Assembly: GCA_028687435.1 (NCBI GenBank)
Contig: JAQUAF010000021.1
Location: forward strand, 1-64,000
Source of the DNA: Verrucomicrobiia bacterium
Lineage (GTDB): Bacteria > Verrucomicrobiota > Verrucomicrobiia > JABWAM01
DNA: 64,000 nucleotides
Direction of reading: 5' to 3'
Positions 55,201-62,826 of the stretch are shown here, in pieces (position 1 is the stretch's first letter; every line of letters starts with the position of its first letter). The notes below the pieces were generated by a model. That model had not been told where the DNA came from. It searched no databases and saw nothing but the letters and a program-made list of their open reading frames with translations. A program made the position numbers and the translations under genes.

Positions 55201-55907
55201 GCCAGGTAATAATCGTATTCCACCAGCTTCGGGTTCAGGGGATCGCCCGCGGGTTCGGGCGTAAGCGCCTGCAAAATGGGAACGTTAAATCCCTTTAAAA
55301 CAAACATCTTTCCCTTGCCAAAGACAGCGCAATCCAACGTGGCGCCAAGCCATGCGGACGTCCCCTTGTATTTCGCAAACGCCGGAAGCCCCCGGAAGGG
55401 AACCAGCCCCGGCAACTCCAGCTTCGTTTTGCCAGCCATGGCGCGCTTGAAATAATCGTTTGGCCCGCGGACGAATCCAATCAAAGGCGTCCCCTCATGA
55501 ACCTTCTTCAGGATTTTCGCCTGGATAATCAGCGGCAATGAATCCCATTGGATGTTTCCAATCACAATGGCGTCATAATTTCCCTCAAGCTTGGCCAGAA
55601 AATCGTCCACCAGCGCGTCACGGTCTCGCGCGCAATCCGGATCAAACCGTTCTTTCGACAAAAAATCGCATGGATTCCTCCAGCAGGAACCGCTGCCCAT
55701 GGTGAAAACCGTATAATTCAGGTCCAGCCGCTGGGCCAGTTCAACCACCTCGCGCATTCCCAGCCTGTACACGACAAACAAAACCTTCATCGAACCTTGC
55801 GCGTCGGGTTTGGCCCATGTGATGTGCGGGGTGGCCACTTCCTCTCCCGGCGAAACAAATTTGGGACCGTAATCCGACACCGCCTGCGCCCGAAACGCCA
55901 TGAGCAT
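52236..55907 (-). CDS. Secreted GH42-like glycoside hydrolase, 1223 aa
   Basis: Chosen start ATG 55907 (MLMAFRAQAVSDYG) is the end of a signal peptide; a CTG at 55934 (LHFCLFAILMLMAF) would give a better signal. The frame to 56144 is repeat-derived. The central barrel has a GH42-like catalytic segment, EYCIGDECHFTHGAYELCF, followed by TCVAAFHKFLASEYRAVEAMNREYE, whose GDE Glu is the likely acid/base. The later region (EGGTVIADMRPGVRDEHG, KGGGILDKVFGVKQ) looks like the trimerisation domain of A4-type beta-galactosidases. The N-terminal 150 residues carry a Rossmann-like glutamine-amidotransferase fold. It probably cleaves exposed beta-galactosides or related sugars. It is co-transcribed with the LamG gene and the CBM9 gene. 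Confidence 0.8.
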   Translation of the reverse strand: MLMAFRAQAVSDYGPKFVSPGEEVATPHITWAKPDAQGSMKVLFVVYRLGMREVVELAQRLDLNYTVFTMGSGSCWRNPCDFLSKERFDPDCARDRDALVDDFLAKLEGNYDAIVIGNIQWDSLPLIIQAKILKKVHEGTPLIGFVRGPNDYFKRAMAGKTKLELPGLVPFRGLPAFAKYKGTSAWLGATLDCAVFGKGKMFVLKGFNVPILQALTPEPAGDPLNPKLVEYDYYLAWIGHLLRCATGRTTVRVTGCDYAEADRNVPCKMEYGISGPDGKKVVCAFAFRDDDNRVVCEQEKEVTLSARGTTVCFEVPRPPSGRYFGDVWVKEGGKTWAYGSACVKLTGDPSIAAIEMGKVFRQEEMVFGKVKVTARSAAEGLALVLRQKDTYGRIVMESRMDIPPLQANVSKDVPFSFSIGRALTIMQRFEVELRKDDALLDRRNAFFSISNLSPREDIRVVFMCVTRKSYPSYPMFAELAGNGFDTHLASAFDGASVYNNIRPLPFKYDMRFFDKKSDWYPGIAPRTKDDHVRLPCLTDPAYRSQLAADLRKRAGESLPFSTSEYCIGDECHFTHGAYELCFSPTCVAAFHKFLASEYRAVEAMNREYETQYKSFDEVQPVDLDRVGKERNLQPLWVDFRRHMENTWAGIYAYSAEELKKIWPEAKVGYEGSDTKISSFCAADFYKLMKVMRLNGCYDGAFVPHAVMSFARPDTLLGLGWYGGYNGRRYPEYQRYIAWRHLFRGANSYWVYTAGSYGAESVMAPDFSFYDFFKPNLAELKEIKRGTGKLLMNARRADDGAAILYSASSVHASTLTKGLPEMERVLNALMPLFEDGGFQFRIISYEQLAQGELKKGGFRLLWLPYTQALSRAEAEQTEAFVREGGTVIADMRPGVRDEHGKPYKGGGILDKVFGVKQKTDDPVPVMGEAVVKLDGRSMTLKNTTSDLSLEVEKGEARAAFKRDGMASADEKPALIINRHGKGKAILLNFSLAEYAKVAGNLESSAVMAGDETRGIQEVFRTLMTQVGIEPMARLETKLDDVRLYQFARDGLLYLGVLQELPEPDAAYMSGVAKPLLSRTGILKLKEKKHIYDVRQGKYIGWDDRIKIEIEPAKGLLFALLPYKVKNVTIGMPGSIGQGETLAYESAVTGEGAAPLGTHIMRVELTSPMGKEVSHYVDNVVAMNGKCSGMFPLALNEAVGKWKIRVRDVASGMTAEKVFHVEKRK

Positions 55908-56153
55908 CAAAATCGCAAACAGACAAAAATGAAGTCCCGCCTGCGGCGGAACGGCTCGATGCCCGACGGTCGATGCTCGACGCACGACGCAAAAACAATC
56001 ACTCAAAGGCGGGTTACGACCGCCCGGAGCCGTCCGGGAGGCCGGCCCTCCATCATTTCGCGACAAATGGAGGGCGGGGCTCCCGCACCGCCTTTTCCAG
56101 CAAACTTTGAATTTCCTGAACATTAAATTAAATTTCATCGCCATAATTCCTGG
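55908..56153 (-). repeat. Repeat families D/B at the 5' end of the GH42-like gene (B copy 6)
   Basis: B palindrome at about 56025-56095 (GCCGGCCCTCCATC and TGGAGGGCGGGGCTCCCGCA), with D-like sequence at 55940-56000. It sits over the place where the promoter and start codon of the GH42-like gene should be, so the true start is unclear. The gap to the LamG gene is otherwise empty. Confidence 0.7.
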
Positions 56154-57164
56154 TTAATCCTGTTTTTTACCGGTTTTCCCGATGACTTCGCCGGTCAGGT
56201 CGGCCATGACCACCTCGGCCCATAAATCGTAATAACCATGCAACAGATCCGTCGCGCAACAGGCTGCGCCGGTTCTGACCGCGTCAAACCGGCGGTTCAA
56301 GCTTTCAAAACGCGCAACCCAATTTCCCTCCTTTTCCGTCCGTTTTTCAAACCGTTCCGCCAGGAAACGCCGCATTTCATCACATTCCATTTTTTTCCGT
56401 CCGATCCATTCGCGAGTGGCGTTGATTTTTTTCCGCCTTTCCCCGTCTTCCCGTCCACCACCAACAACATTCCAAACCGGCGAACCGTTGACCCTTCCGT
56501 GGTTGCCCCTGCCCGATCCATCCTGAATGATCCGTCCGTTTTCGCCCCCCGCCAGCTCCAACTCCCTGTTTTTCATCGGATACCACAACACCAATCCCTC
56601 CATGATTTTTCCATCCTCTTCACCCAGATAAATCGACAATATCTCGCTTTCCGACAAAGCCCTGTTATAAACCCGGAAATCCTCCATTTCCCCCTGAAAC
56701 CCCCCCATATATTGATTGAATGCGGCGCAAATTCTCATGCCGCCATCGCGCATCGCCCCGGAAAATGACCGGTCGTTTTGCTGTCGAATCCCATCCATGT
56801 GCAATTTCATTTTTCCGCCGTCTGCGGCGCCCGGGCCGCTCCACACCGCAGCCAGATGCCGCCAGCCTGCGCTTTGCGTAATATCCCTGTCCCAAGTCAG
56901 ATAGCCGCTCCCCTTGCCATCGCGGCCGCGCAAAAAAAATCCCGAATCACGATCGAAATTCAAAACCGCCGCCCCCAACACCAGGCCGCCCTTCTTCCAT
57001 TCACCCTTTACCCACATCGTGATCGCAAGGGCGTTCATTCCTCCCGACACCTCTTTTTCAATCACAATAAAATCTTTTTTCCCGTCAAATCTCACTCCCG
57101 CCTCCGCGCAAGACCATCCCATCACCAGGAACACCATGCTGAGATTTGAAATAATCTTTCTCAT
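56154..57164 (-). CDS. Secreted LamG-domain protein, 336 aa
   Basis: Signal peptide MRKIISNLSMVFLVMGWSCAEAG, then a LamG/concanavalin-like domain over about residues 25-190: VRFDGKKDFIVIEKEV, MNALAITMWVKGEWKKGG, GWRHLAAVWSGPG, KMKLHMDGIRQ, GEMEDFRVYNRALSESEI. The C-terminal 110 residues are charged and helical (EDGERRKKINATREWIGRKKMECDEMRRFLAERFEKR). It resembles the LamG protein at 5703-6545, and both follow the same operator type. Here the operator at 57548-57579 is about 390 bp upstream, across two repeats. Confidence 0.83.
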   Translation of the reverse strand: MRKIISNLSMVFLVMGWSCAEAGVRFDGKKDFIVIEKEVSGGMNALAITMWVKGEWKKGGLVLGAAVLNFDRDSGFFLRGRDGKGSGYLTWDRDITQSAGWRHLAAVWSGPGAADGGKMKLHMDGIRQQNDRSFSGAMRDGGMRICAAFNQYMGGFQGEMEDFRVYNRALSESEILSIYLGEEDGKIMEGLVLWYPMKNRELELAGGENGRIIQDGSGRGNHGRVNGSPVWNVVGGGREDGERRKKINATREWIGRKKMECDEMRRFLAERFEKRTEKEGNWVARFESLNRRFDAVRTGAACCATDLLHGYYDLWAEVVMADLTGEVIGKTGKKQD

Positions 57165-57237
57165 TTAAACAAGGCGATGAACTTTTGTCCGGCTTCCCGT
57201 TTTCGCGCATGGGCGTCAAGCCAAGGCATCTGGACGG

Positions 57238-57345
57238 ATTTATTGAACATCGGTGAACAGGATATTTAAATTCTGAAGGGGCGGTTTGAATTTGATCCTG
57301 TCCATCCTGTCTATCGATGTGAACTTCACTCTATCCTTGATTCAT
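57238..57345. repeat. Repeat family C (copy 4)
   Basis: CGGTTTGAATTTGATCCTGT and CCATCCTGTCTATCGATGTG, with TTGAACATCGGTGAACAGGA at the other end. It is the best full C copy, mirrored at 62718-62826. Confidence 0.8.
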
Positions 57346-57357
57346 GCTTTTCCATCT

Positions 57358-57500
57358 TAAATTAAATCCGCCTGCGGCGGACAACTTTTTGACAGGATTA
57401 ACAGAATTTACAGGATTGTTCGGCCATGCGGCCGGACATGGTCTTGCATAAAAATCCTGTCAATCCTGTCAAAAAATCCATCTCCAATTCATTTTTCTGC
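57358..57500 (+). repeat. Repeat family A (copy 2)
   Basis: Same core as 18420-18606 (CGCCTGCGGCGGACAACTTT, TTCGGCCATGCGGCCGGACA) with small changes. It sits between the LamG start and the operator, in what would be the 5' leader. Confidence 0.85.
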
Positions 57501-57547
57501 AAACATTAAAATTCCTGGACATAAATTGAAACATCTTGAACCTATAA

Positions 57548-57579
57548 TGCATCATAATGCACCACACATAAAATGTCAA
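57548..57579 (-). promoter_or_regulatory. Promoter and operator, copy (d), of the second glycan cluster
   Basis: Minus strand: TTGACA (57574-57579), 17-bp spacer, TATGAT (57551-57556): the best promoter of the four. The operator TGCATTATGATGCA (57548-57561) is a perfect inverted repeat with four central bases. It faces the LamG, GH42-like and CBM9 genes. Confidence 0.75.
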
Positions 57580-57612
57580 ATGGAAGTGTTAAAGACTTGC
57601 ACCTCATTTTAA

Positions 57613-57891
57613 TCAATTGCCCGGCGCTATTTCGATTCCGTGTTTGACCGGAACCAGCATGGCGCGCATATCCCTCTCCATTTTTTCCTGTTTCGCCAGC
57701 AGCCGATTCCGGAACGTATCTTGGGCGTTCCTTATTTCCCCGTCATCCTTGAACTGGTCATTCAACCAGCGAAAATTCGAGATGGCCCTCTTGATCATTT
57801 GAATTTCGAAATCCTGTTTTGCCGCCGCTGGCAACGGCGCCGCCAAGCGCAGAAACAGTTTGTCCTCCATTCCATTTTGAGTTTTGATCAC
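57613..57891 (-). CDS. Small hypothetical protein, 92 aa
   Basis: Uncertain gene after the DUF4091 gene (gap 73 bp). The product is a charged helix-rich 92 aa (ISNFRWLNDQFKDDGEIRNAQDTFRNRLLAKQEKMERDMRAML) with no signal peptide. It may be a small intracellular partner or the remains of a longer gene. The stop lies about 35 bp before the promoter at 57548-57579. No ribosome site is convincing. Confidence 0.4.
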   Translation of the reverse strand: MIKTQNGMEDKLFLRLAAPLPAAAKQDFEIQMIKRAISNFRWLNDQFKDDGEIRNAQDTFRNRLLAKQEKMERDMRAMLVPVKHGIEIAPGN

Positions 57892-57964
57892 TGGATATTC
57901 GTATTTTCATTGGAATTTCGAGTTTCGACATTCAAGTTTTCAGGATTTTAACACAAAATCCTGG

Positions 57965-60499
57965 TTAATCCTTGAGCGTTGTCAGAATTTTCAACACCTT
58001 GATTCTCGCCGTGTCGGCCAACGAGCGGTCTTTTTCCACGGACCATGCCTTGGCCTTTTGATCGTATTTTCCGGCCACTTGCGACGGCAAATCCCGGAGC
58101 AACTCCTCCGCCTTGGACAAAGATTCGGAAGACACGCCCTTCTTTTTGAGTTCTTCAACACGCGAGGAAAGCATGCTCAAATACTCATAATCCTCAACCC
58201 CCTCCCGGACAGCCTCCCAATGTTTGCCGGTCGTCACGGAATCCGGCGTGGTATAAACCAATCCCCAGGTTTCCTCCCGGGTCATCATCTCGTTCCATGC
58301 CGTGCAGTTTCCGGTTTTGTAATAATTCCAATAAACCCAAAATCCCATTCCCTCCGCGCCGTCGAGCCAGCAATGCCAGGCTTGCAAACGATGGTAATAA
58401 TAGGGATCCAACAATCTGGCCGGACCGGCGCAACTATAGAGCCAGAACCGTTTGGAACGGCCATCCGCAGCCTGGCAGACGTCCCGAACCGCCTTGCTTA
58501 TTCCGCCCGTGGTGGGCAGGTGCGGACAAACCATGTCGTGAACAGCAAGCATTTCCTTGAAGGCATCGCTTTTTCCTTTGAAGGATGGATCGGTGAAAAG
58601 CATCAAATCCGGCGCGCCGGCCTTGATGGCTTTCCCCCAGACGGTGTTCATCTTGAACTGTTCATCCTTCGACGGTTCGTCGAAAAGATGCAGGGCGATC
58701 TGTTCCGGCCTGATGCCCCGGGATTGGGCATGCTTGACAAAAGCGGCCATCCACTGCGCCACCATGCGCTCAAAGCGCGGTGTTCCCATGGGTTCGCCGC
58801 AAAAATCACTCAACGTGTTGCCTGTGTACACATGATAACGGCGGCTTCCCTTCCAACGGTCGGTCCACTCGTCAAATTCCGCCGCGCGCAAGGGCTTGAT
58901 CAAATTTCCTTCCGCGTCAAAATCCCCTTTTTCCGGCCAGCAGGCGCCCTTTCTCCCGGCATACGGCGTGTCCACAAAGTGGGCGCGCATATCCTTGATG
59001 GCCAGGGGAACATTTTGCTCGGTGGCGCTTCGAAACGCATAGGGTCTGATCGTATAATCCCACACCGTCAGGGACAACCGCGGATGGTCGGGAAACCTTA
59101 AAGAATGAAGAACCAAACTCAAGGGCGCTGACATTGGAGGAATCCCCCTGGCTTGAATCAGCAACGATCCACGATAAGTTCCGGCCTTGATCCCCCGGGG
59201 ATTGAAACTCAGCCAAACCTGCCGGGTCATTCCGGAAGGCACGGTCACCCTCCAACCGCCCTCCCCTTTTTTTGCCGCGACCAGGGGATCGGCGATCATC
59301 TTGTCCTCCTGAGTCCCGACAAACTCCACCTGATAAACCGAAAGATATTCCGGCATTTTTCCTCCCGGCAAACCGTCAAAAGAAATCTCCGCCTCGACAT
59401 CGTCCGCGGTGGCATTGGTCAAATTGACGGCATCCGCGCGAAATTCATGATCCATCATTTCCACGCTCAACGAGGGGGATCCGGCGGGCGGCGTTTTGGG
59501 GATCTCCAATGCGTCAAGGGGATCCCATCGATTTTTGCTCCACATCGTCAAAGGCGGATATTTGCTTGAGCGCAAGGCTTCGGCATTGATCCGGAAAATA
59601 TCACGCTGAGCATCATTAAGAGGCGCAACGCAGCGGGATTCATCATTCAATCCCCGGAATGTTCCCTCTTCGATTTTTTGCCTGATCAATGAAAGTTTTT
59701 CCATCAACCGGACATTTTCCTGCGTTGGAAGATTTGCGATTCTGGCCTGGACGGTTGCAATATCCCGCGACAACACAACGGTTGCTTTTTCCCTGAAAAA
59801 GATCTGGCTTAAAAAAGCCCTTACATTGCCGGCATTTTTCCCTTCCGCCTTTTTTTCAAGCAAAGCGTCCTCCCCCCTGCAAATCTCGATTTCATCACAG
59901 AAGACATATCGCCCCAGGGCGGCAAAACAAACAAACCGCCCCCTGGCGTTTATTTCGCCGGTGTATTTGTGAAAAACCTGGTGTTGTTTCCCACCGAATG
60001 GCGCCAAGGCCGGGGGAAGGCCGTCGGGCCATGAACGATCCACGAGGTCGCCAGCCATGACAAAGTCCCGGCCATCTTCACTGACAAAAACCTTGATGGA
60101 CTGCGGCCAGCGAACATTTCCCGGACCGTCAAACGCCGTGGAAAAAGACACTTTCCCAATCGGCGCAATTTTTCCGAGATCAATGGTCGTGAGAGCATAG
60201 GGCGCCCCGCGCCAGCCCACGGTCGTTTTCTGCGCCCACAACTGTTTCGGTCCGGAATAGCACACGCCATCCGTAAGCTGCCGGACATCCTCCGGATCCG
60301 TGCATAAATTATAATTCGGGACGGGATCAAACACGCAGGGCTTTCCCGCCGCCATATTGACACCGGCCTGTCCATTTTTCTCCGACGGGGCGGCCTTTTC
60401 CGCTGCCATCAGTCCGGTTTCAACACCTCCCAAAAGCGCGCCGATCAAGAACATCCTGGAGCACCCGGCCATCATGGTTTTAAACAATGAGTTTTTCAT
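57965..60499 (-). CDS. Secreted DUF4091 protein with discoidin-like N-terminus
   Basis: 844 aa. Signal peptide KTMMAGCSRMFLIGALLGGVETGLMA. The N-terminal F5/8 (discoidin)-like region is at about residues 45-215 (NMAAGKPCVFDPVPNYNLCTDPEDVRQLTDG, WRGAPYALTTIDLGKIAPIGKVSF), followed by a helical stretch and then the DUF4091 barrel with HLFDEPSKDEQFK as its acidic core. YYHRLQAWHCWLDGAEGMGFWVYWNYYKTGN and EAVREGVEDYEYLSML match the region ahead of the C-terminal helix. The start ATG at 60499 lies directly on the edge of an A repeat. It is a likely partner of the GH112 phosphorylase and UroD-family gene upstream. Confidence 0.85.
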   Translation of the reverse strand: MKNSLFKTMMAGCSRMFLIGALLGGVETGLMAAEKAAPSEKNGQAGVNMAAGKPCVFDPVPNYNLCTDPEDVRQLTDGVCYSGPKQLWAQKTTVGWRGAPYALTTIDLGKIAPIGKVSFSTAFDGPGNVRWPQSIKVFVSEDGRDFVMAGDLVDRSWPDGLPPALAPFGGKQHQVFHKYTGEINARGRFVCFAALGRYVFCDEIEICRGEDALLEKKAEGKNAGNVRAFLSQIFFREKATVVLSRDIATVQARIANLPTQENVRLMEKLSLIRQKIEEGTFRGLNDESRCVAPLNDAQRDIFRINAEALRSSKYPPLTMWSKNRWDPLDALEIPKTPPAGSPSLSVEMMDHEFRADAVNLTNATADDVEAEISFDGLPGGKMPEYLSVYQVEFVGTQEDKMIADPLVAAKKGEGGWRVTVPSGMTRQVWLSFNPRGIKAGTYRGSLLIQARGIPPMSAPLSLVLHSLRFPDHPRLSLTVWDYTIRPYAFRSATEQNVPLAIKDMRAHFVDTPYAGRKGACWPEKGDFDAEGNLIKPLRAAEFDEWTDRWKGSRRYHVYTGNTLSDFCGEPMGTPRFERMVAQWMAAFVKHAQSRGIRPEQIALHLFDEPSKDEQFKMNTVWGKAIKAGAPDLMLFTDPSFKGKSDAFKEMLAVHDMVCPHLPTTGGISKAVRDVCQAADGRSKRFWLYSCAGPARLLDPYYYHRLQAWHCWLDGAEGMGFWVYWNYYKTGNCTAWNEMMTREETWGLVYTTPDSVTTGKHWEAVREGVEDYEYLSMLSSRVEELKKKGVSSESLSKAEELLRDLPSQVAGKYDQKAKAWSVEKDRSLADTARIKVLKILTTLKD

Positions 60500-60893
60500 A
60501 AATTAAATCCGCCTGCGGCGGACAACTTTTCGACAGGATTAACAGAATTTACAGGATTGTTCGGCCATGCGGCCGGACATTGCCTTGCATAAAAATCCTG
60601 TCAATCCTGTTAATCCTGTCAAAAAATCCATCTCCAATTCATTTTTTTGCAAACCTTGAATTTCCTTAACATTAAATTAGGCCACGCTCAGGGCCCGGCA
60701 ACAGCTCGACGCTCGACGAACCCCTCCTCAATTCCTCCTTCGTCCCGCTTTGCGGGACTTCCGACTGCGCCAAGGCTTTATCGGACGAGCCGGCGGGACA
60801 AGCCTCCTTTGAAAAGGGAAGGTTCAATTTAAGCGCCTCGTTGGCGAATAAAATCCCTGCGTCATCCTGCAAACTTTATTTCCTGGCTCATCC
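60500..60893 (+). repeat. Repeat families A (copy 3) and D (copy 4)
   Basis: A copy at 60500-60640 (CGCCTGCGGCGGACAACTTT to CAAAAAATCCATCTCCAATT), with a D-like block at 60678-60800 (GCCAAGGCTTTATCGGACGA). It fills the gap between the pseudopilin stop and the DUF4091 start. No gene seen. Confidence 0.8.
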
Positions 60894-61568
60894 TCACTCC
60901 CGCAATTTAAACAAGTCATCCGGCAGCAAGGCTCCCTCCGTCCAACTCACATGTCCGTCGGCATAAAGAATGTTGCATCCCTTGTTGTGCCTGTAACGGG
61001 CAACCCCCAGTTCGTCGACCGTCCCTATTCCCGTATTCCATGAATCCGCCATGAGCAATCGTCCGGCGGGTTTGAGGATCTGCCCCATCTGGACCGGCGG
61101 ATGGGTGTCCACCTGCGACGCCCTCAAATCTCCCGCGTAACGATTGTAGCCATAGGGATAATAAGGTGATCCTAAATTGATTCCCAATTTGTCGGCAGAG
61201 GGACATTTCAGCCATTTCGGATTCGACATGTTGGCAATCGTACAGCCGCCAGTCATTCCAAGATATGGCGGCAGCAAGGACGTCCAAAAAAATGTCCCCG
61301 TGTGATAGTTGGGGAGGCTTTCATTGTAGTCATTGCTGTAGGTGTGGACCGCCACGCCGAATTGTTTGAGATTATTCATGCAACTGATCTGGCGCACCTT
61401 TTCCCTTGCCGCGCTCAAGGCAGGCATCAGCAATGCGGCCAGGAGGCCGATGAGGGCCACGCAGACCAGCAACTCAACCAGCGTAAAGGCCGCGCAAAAG
61501 CGCGGCGCTCGACGGGGACACGTCCGGCGATCAACGCCCGCATTTTTAATTTTTAAATTCCGGAGCAT
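60894..61568 (-). CDS. Prepilin-like protein with H-X9-DG C-terminal signature (paralogue)
   Basis: 224 aa from ATG 61568, with GAGGGG 6 nt upstream. The prepilin signal is AFTLVELLVCVALIGLLAALLMPALSAAREKVRQISCMNNLKQ. The C-terminal signature is RHNKGCNILYADGHVSWTEGALLPDD. The body shares strands with the 6842-7462 protein (YGYNRYAGDLR, GRLLMADSWNTGIGTVDELG), so the two are close paralogues; there is no sign of secretion machinery. It is downstream of the UroD-family gene and upstream of the DUF4091 gene. Confidence 0.88.
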   Translation of the reverse strand: MLRNLKIKNAGVDRRTCPRRAPRFCAAFTLVELLVCVALIGLLAALLMPALSAAREKVRQISCMNNLKQFGVAVHTYSNDYNESLPNYHTGTFFWTSLLPPYLGMTGGCTIANMSNPKWLKCPSADKLGINLGSPYYPYGYNRYAGDLRASQVDTHPPVQMGQILKPAGRLLMADSWNTGIGTVDELGVARYRHNKGCNILYADGHVSWTEGALLPDDLFKLRE

Positions 61569-61640
61569 GGCCATCCCCTCATTTTCCAGAGGCGGTGTTT
61601 CTCGATATGACGCAGGGGATGGGATGGCGGAAAACATTTT

Positions 61641-62705
61641 TCATCCTCCAATTTTCTTGATCGCCTCGGACATGGCCGTGACGTTTTCCGGGCGCACGCC
61701 TTCCACAAGGCAATTGCCGCTGGCATAAATATGCCGGGCGTTTTTCACCTGATCGCGGACAAGGCGAACCTCCGCGCCAATCTGTTCCGGCGAACCTCGC
61801 TGAAGCAGGTCCATTTCAATATTGCCCACAAGCGTCACCCGCTGTCCGTATCGCGCCGCAATGCGAGGCAGATCCACCGCGCCTTTCTCCATCGGATGCA
61901 GGGCGTTCATGCCAAGGGAAAGCATGTCCTCAACAAGCGGATCGATGTTTCCGTCGCTATGCAAAATCCAGGGAACCGTGATCTGGCGGGCGAGCTTCTG
62001 GTAATAAGGAATAAAAACCTCGCGATATTGCGCCGGGGAAATATAAGGTCCGCTTTTGTAGGCGGCATCGTCGGATATCCAGATGAAATCGGGTTTGAGG
62101 GAACTCAATTTGCCCAGCAACTTTTTCTCATAATCGAAATAATAATCCAGAATGGCATCCAGAAAATCCCGTTCCTCGTAAAGGCTCATGCAGAAGCGCT
62201 CGAATCCTATCACCCGGTGGATGATTTCGAGAATGAAAGAGCTGTTGAAGAAAACCGCCAAGCCCTCGCCATGAGCCGTCTCGATCAATTCCCGGGCCAG
62301 ATCGTAGCGTGAATCGTCGAGGGGATCCGGCGCCTGCCCGGCCCGGCGCCTCAGGTCATCCAACGAATGAATCAGTCCATGCCCCTCGGCCTGGCGGCCG
62401 TTCACCGTTTTCATCTCCACAAACACCGGGGCATAGAAACACATGCTTATGGCGCCAATGCCGAGTTTTTTTATGAGCGCAAGCCATTGTTTCAAATCCC
62501 GCCGCCATCTCTCGAGGCTTTCCCCCACGGCCTTTTCAACGGGTTGCAGATGTTCGTCGATCCCCGCGCCATTATATCCCCAGTCAAAGGTAAAATTGTA
62601 GCCGGCCAGGGAAGAGGCGACCTTGCAATTGAGATACATCTCAAGCCAGACGGGTTCCGAAATTTTTCCGCTTAAGGCGGCCAAAATTTTATCTCGTTGG
62701 TTCAT
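61641..62705 (-). CDS. Uroporphyrinogen decarboxylase (UroD)-family protein
   Basis: 354 aa from ATG 62705; the frame to 62768 is repeat C5 sequence. MNQRDKILAALSGK is the usual opening of UroD/MtaA-type methyltransferases or decarboxylases. HSDGNIDPLVEDMLSLGMNALHPMEKGAVDLPRIAARYGQRVTLVGNIEMDLLQRGSPEQIGAEVRLV is the family's C-terminal half, with the HSDGN and GNIE signatures. It is not the heme enzyme. In PVC genomes such genes commonly sit in glycan loci with no known reaction. Confidence 0.88.
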   Translation of the reverse strand: MNQRDKILAALSGKISEPVWLEMYLNCKVASSLAGYNFTFDWGYNGAGIDEHLQPVEKAVGESLERWRRDLKQWLALIKKLGIGAISMCFYAPVFVEMKTVNGRQAEGHGLIHSLDDLRRRAGQAPDPLDDSRYDLARELIETAHGEGLAVFFNSSFILEIIHRVIGFERFCMSLYEERDFLDAILDYYFDYEKKLLGKLSSLKPDFIWISDDAAYKSGPYISPAQYREVFIPYYQKLARQITVPWILHSDGNIDPLVEDMLSLGMNALHPMEKGAVDLPRIAARYGQRVTLVGNIEMDLLQRGSPEQIGAEVRLVRDQVKNARHIYASGNCLVEGVRPENVTAMSEAIKKIGG

Positions 62706-62717
62706 GGGCTGGATTGA

Positions 62718-62826
62718 GTGATGAGTGAAATTCACATCGATAGACAGGATGGACAGGATCAAATTCAAACCGCCCCTTCAGCATTAAAAATATCCTATTC
62801 ATCCTGTTCATCGATGTTCAATAGCT
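62718..62826. repeat. Repeat family C (copy 5)
   Basis: GATGAGTGAAATTCACATCG ... TTCATCCTGTTCATCGATGT. It overlaps the end of the GH112 gene and the frame upstream of the UroD-family start. Confidence 0.8.

Noticed and set aside
57884-59101. A 405-aa plus-strand frame opposite the DUF4091 gene
   Set aside because: Antisense shadow: it matches the reverse of a clear secreted protein and lacks domains.
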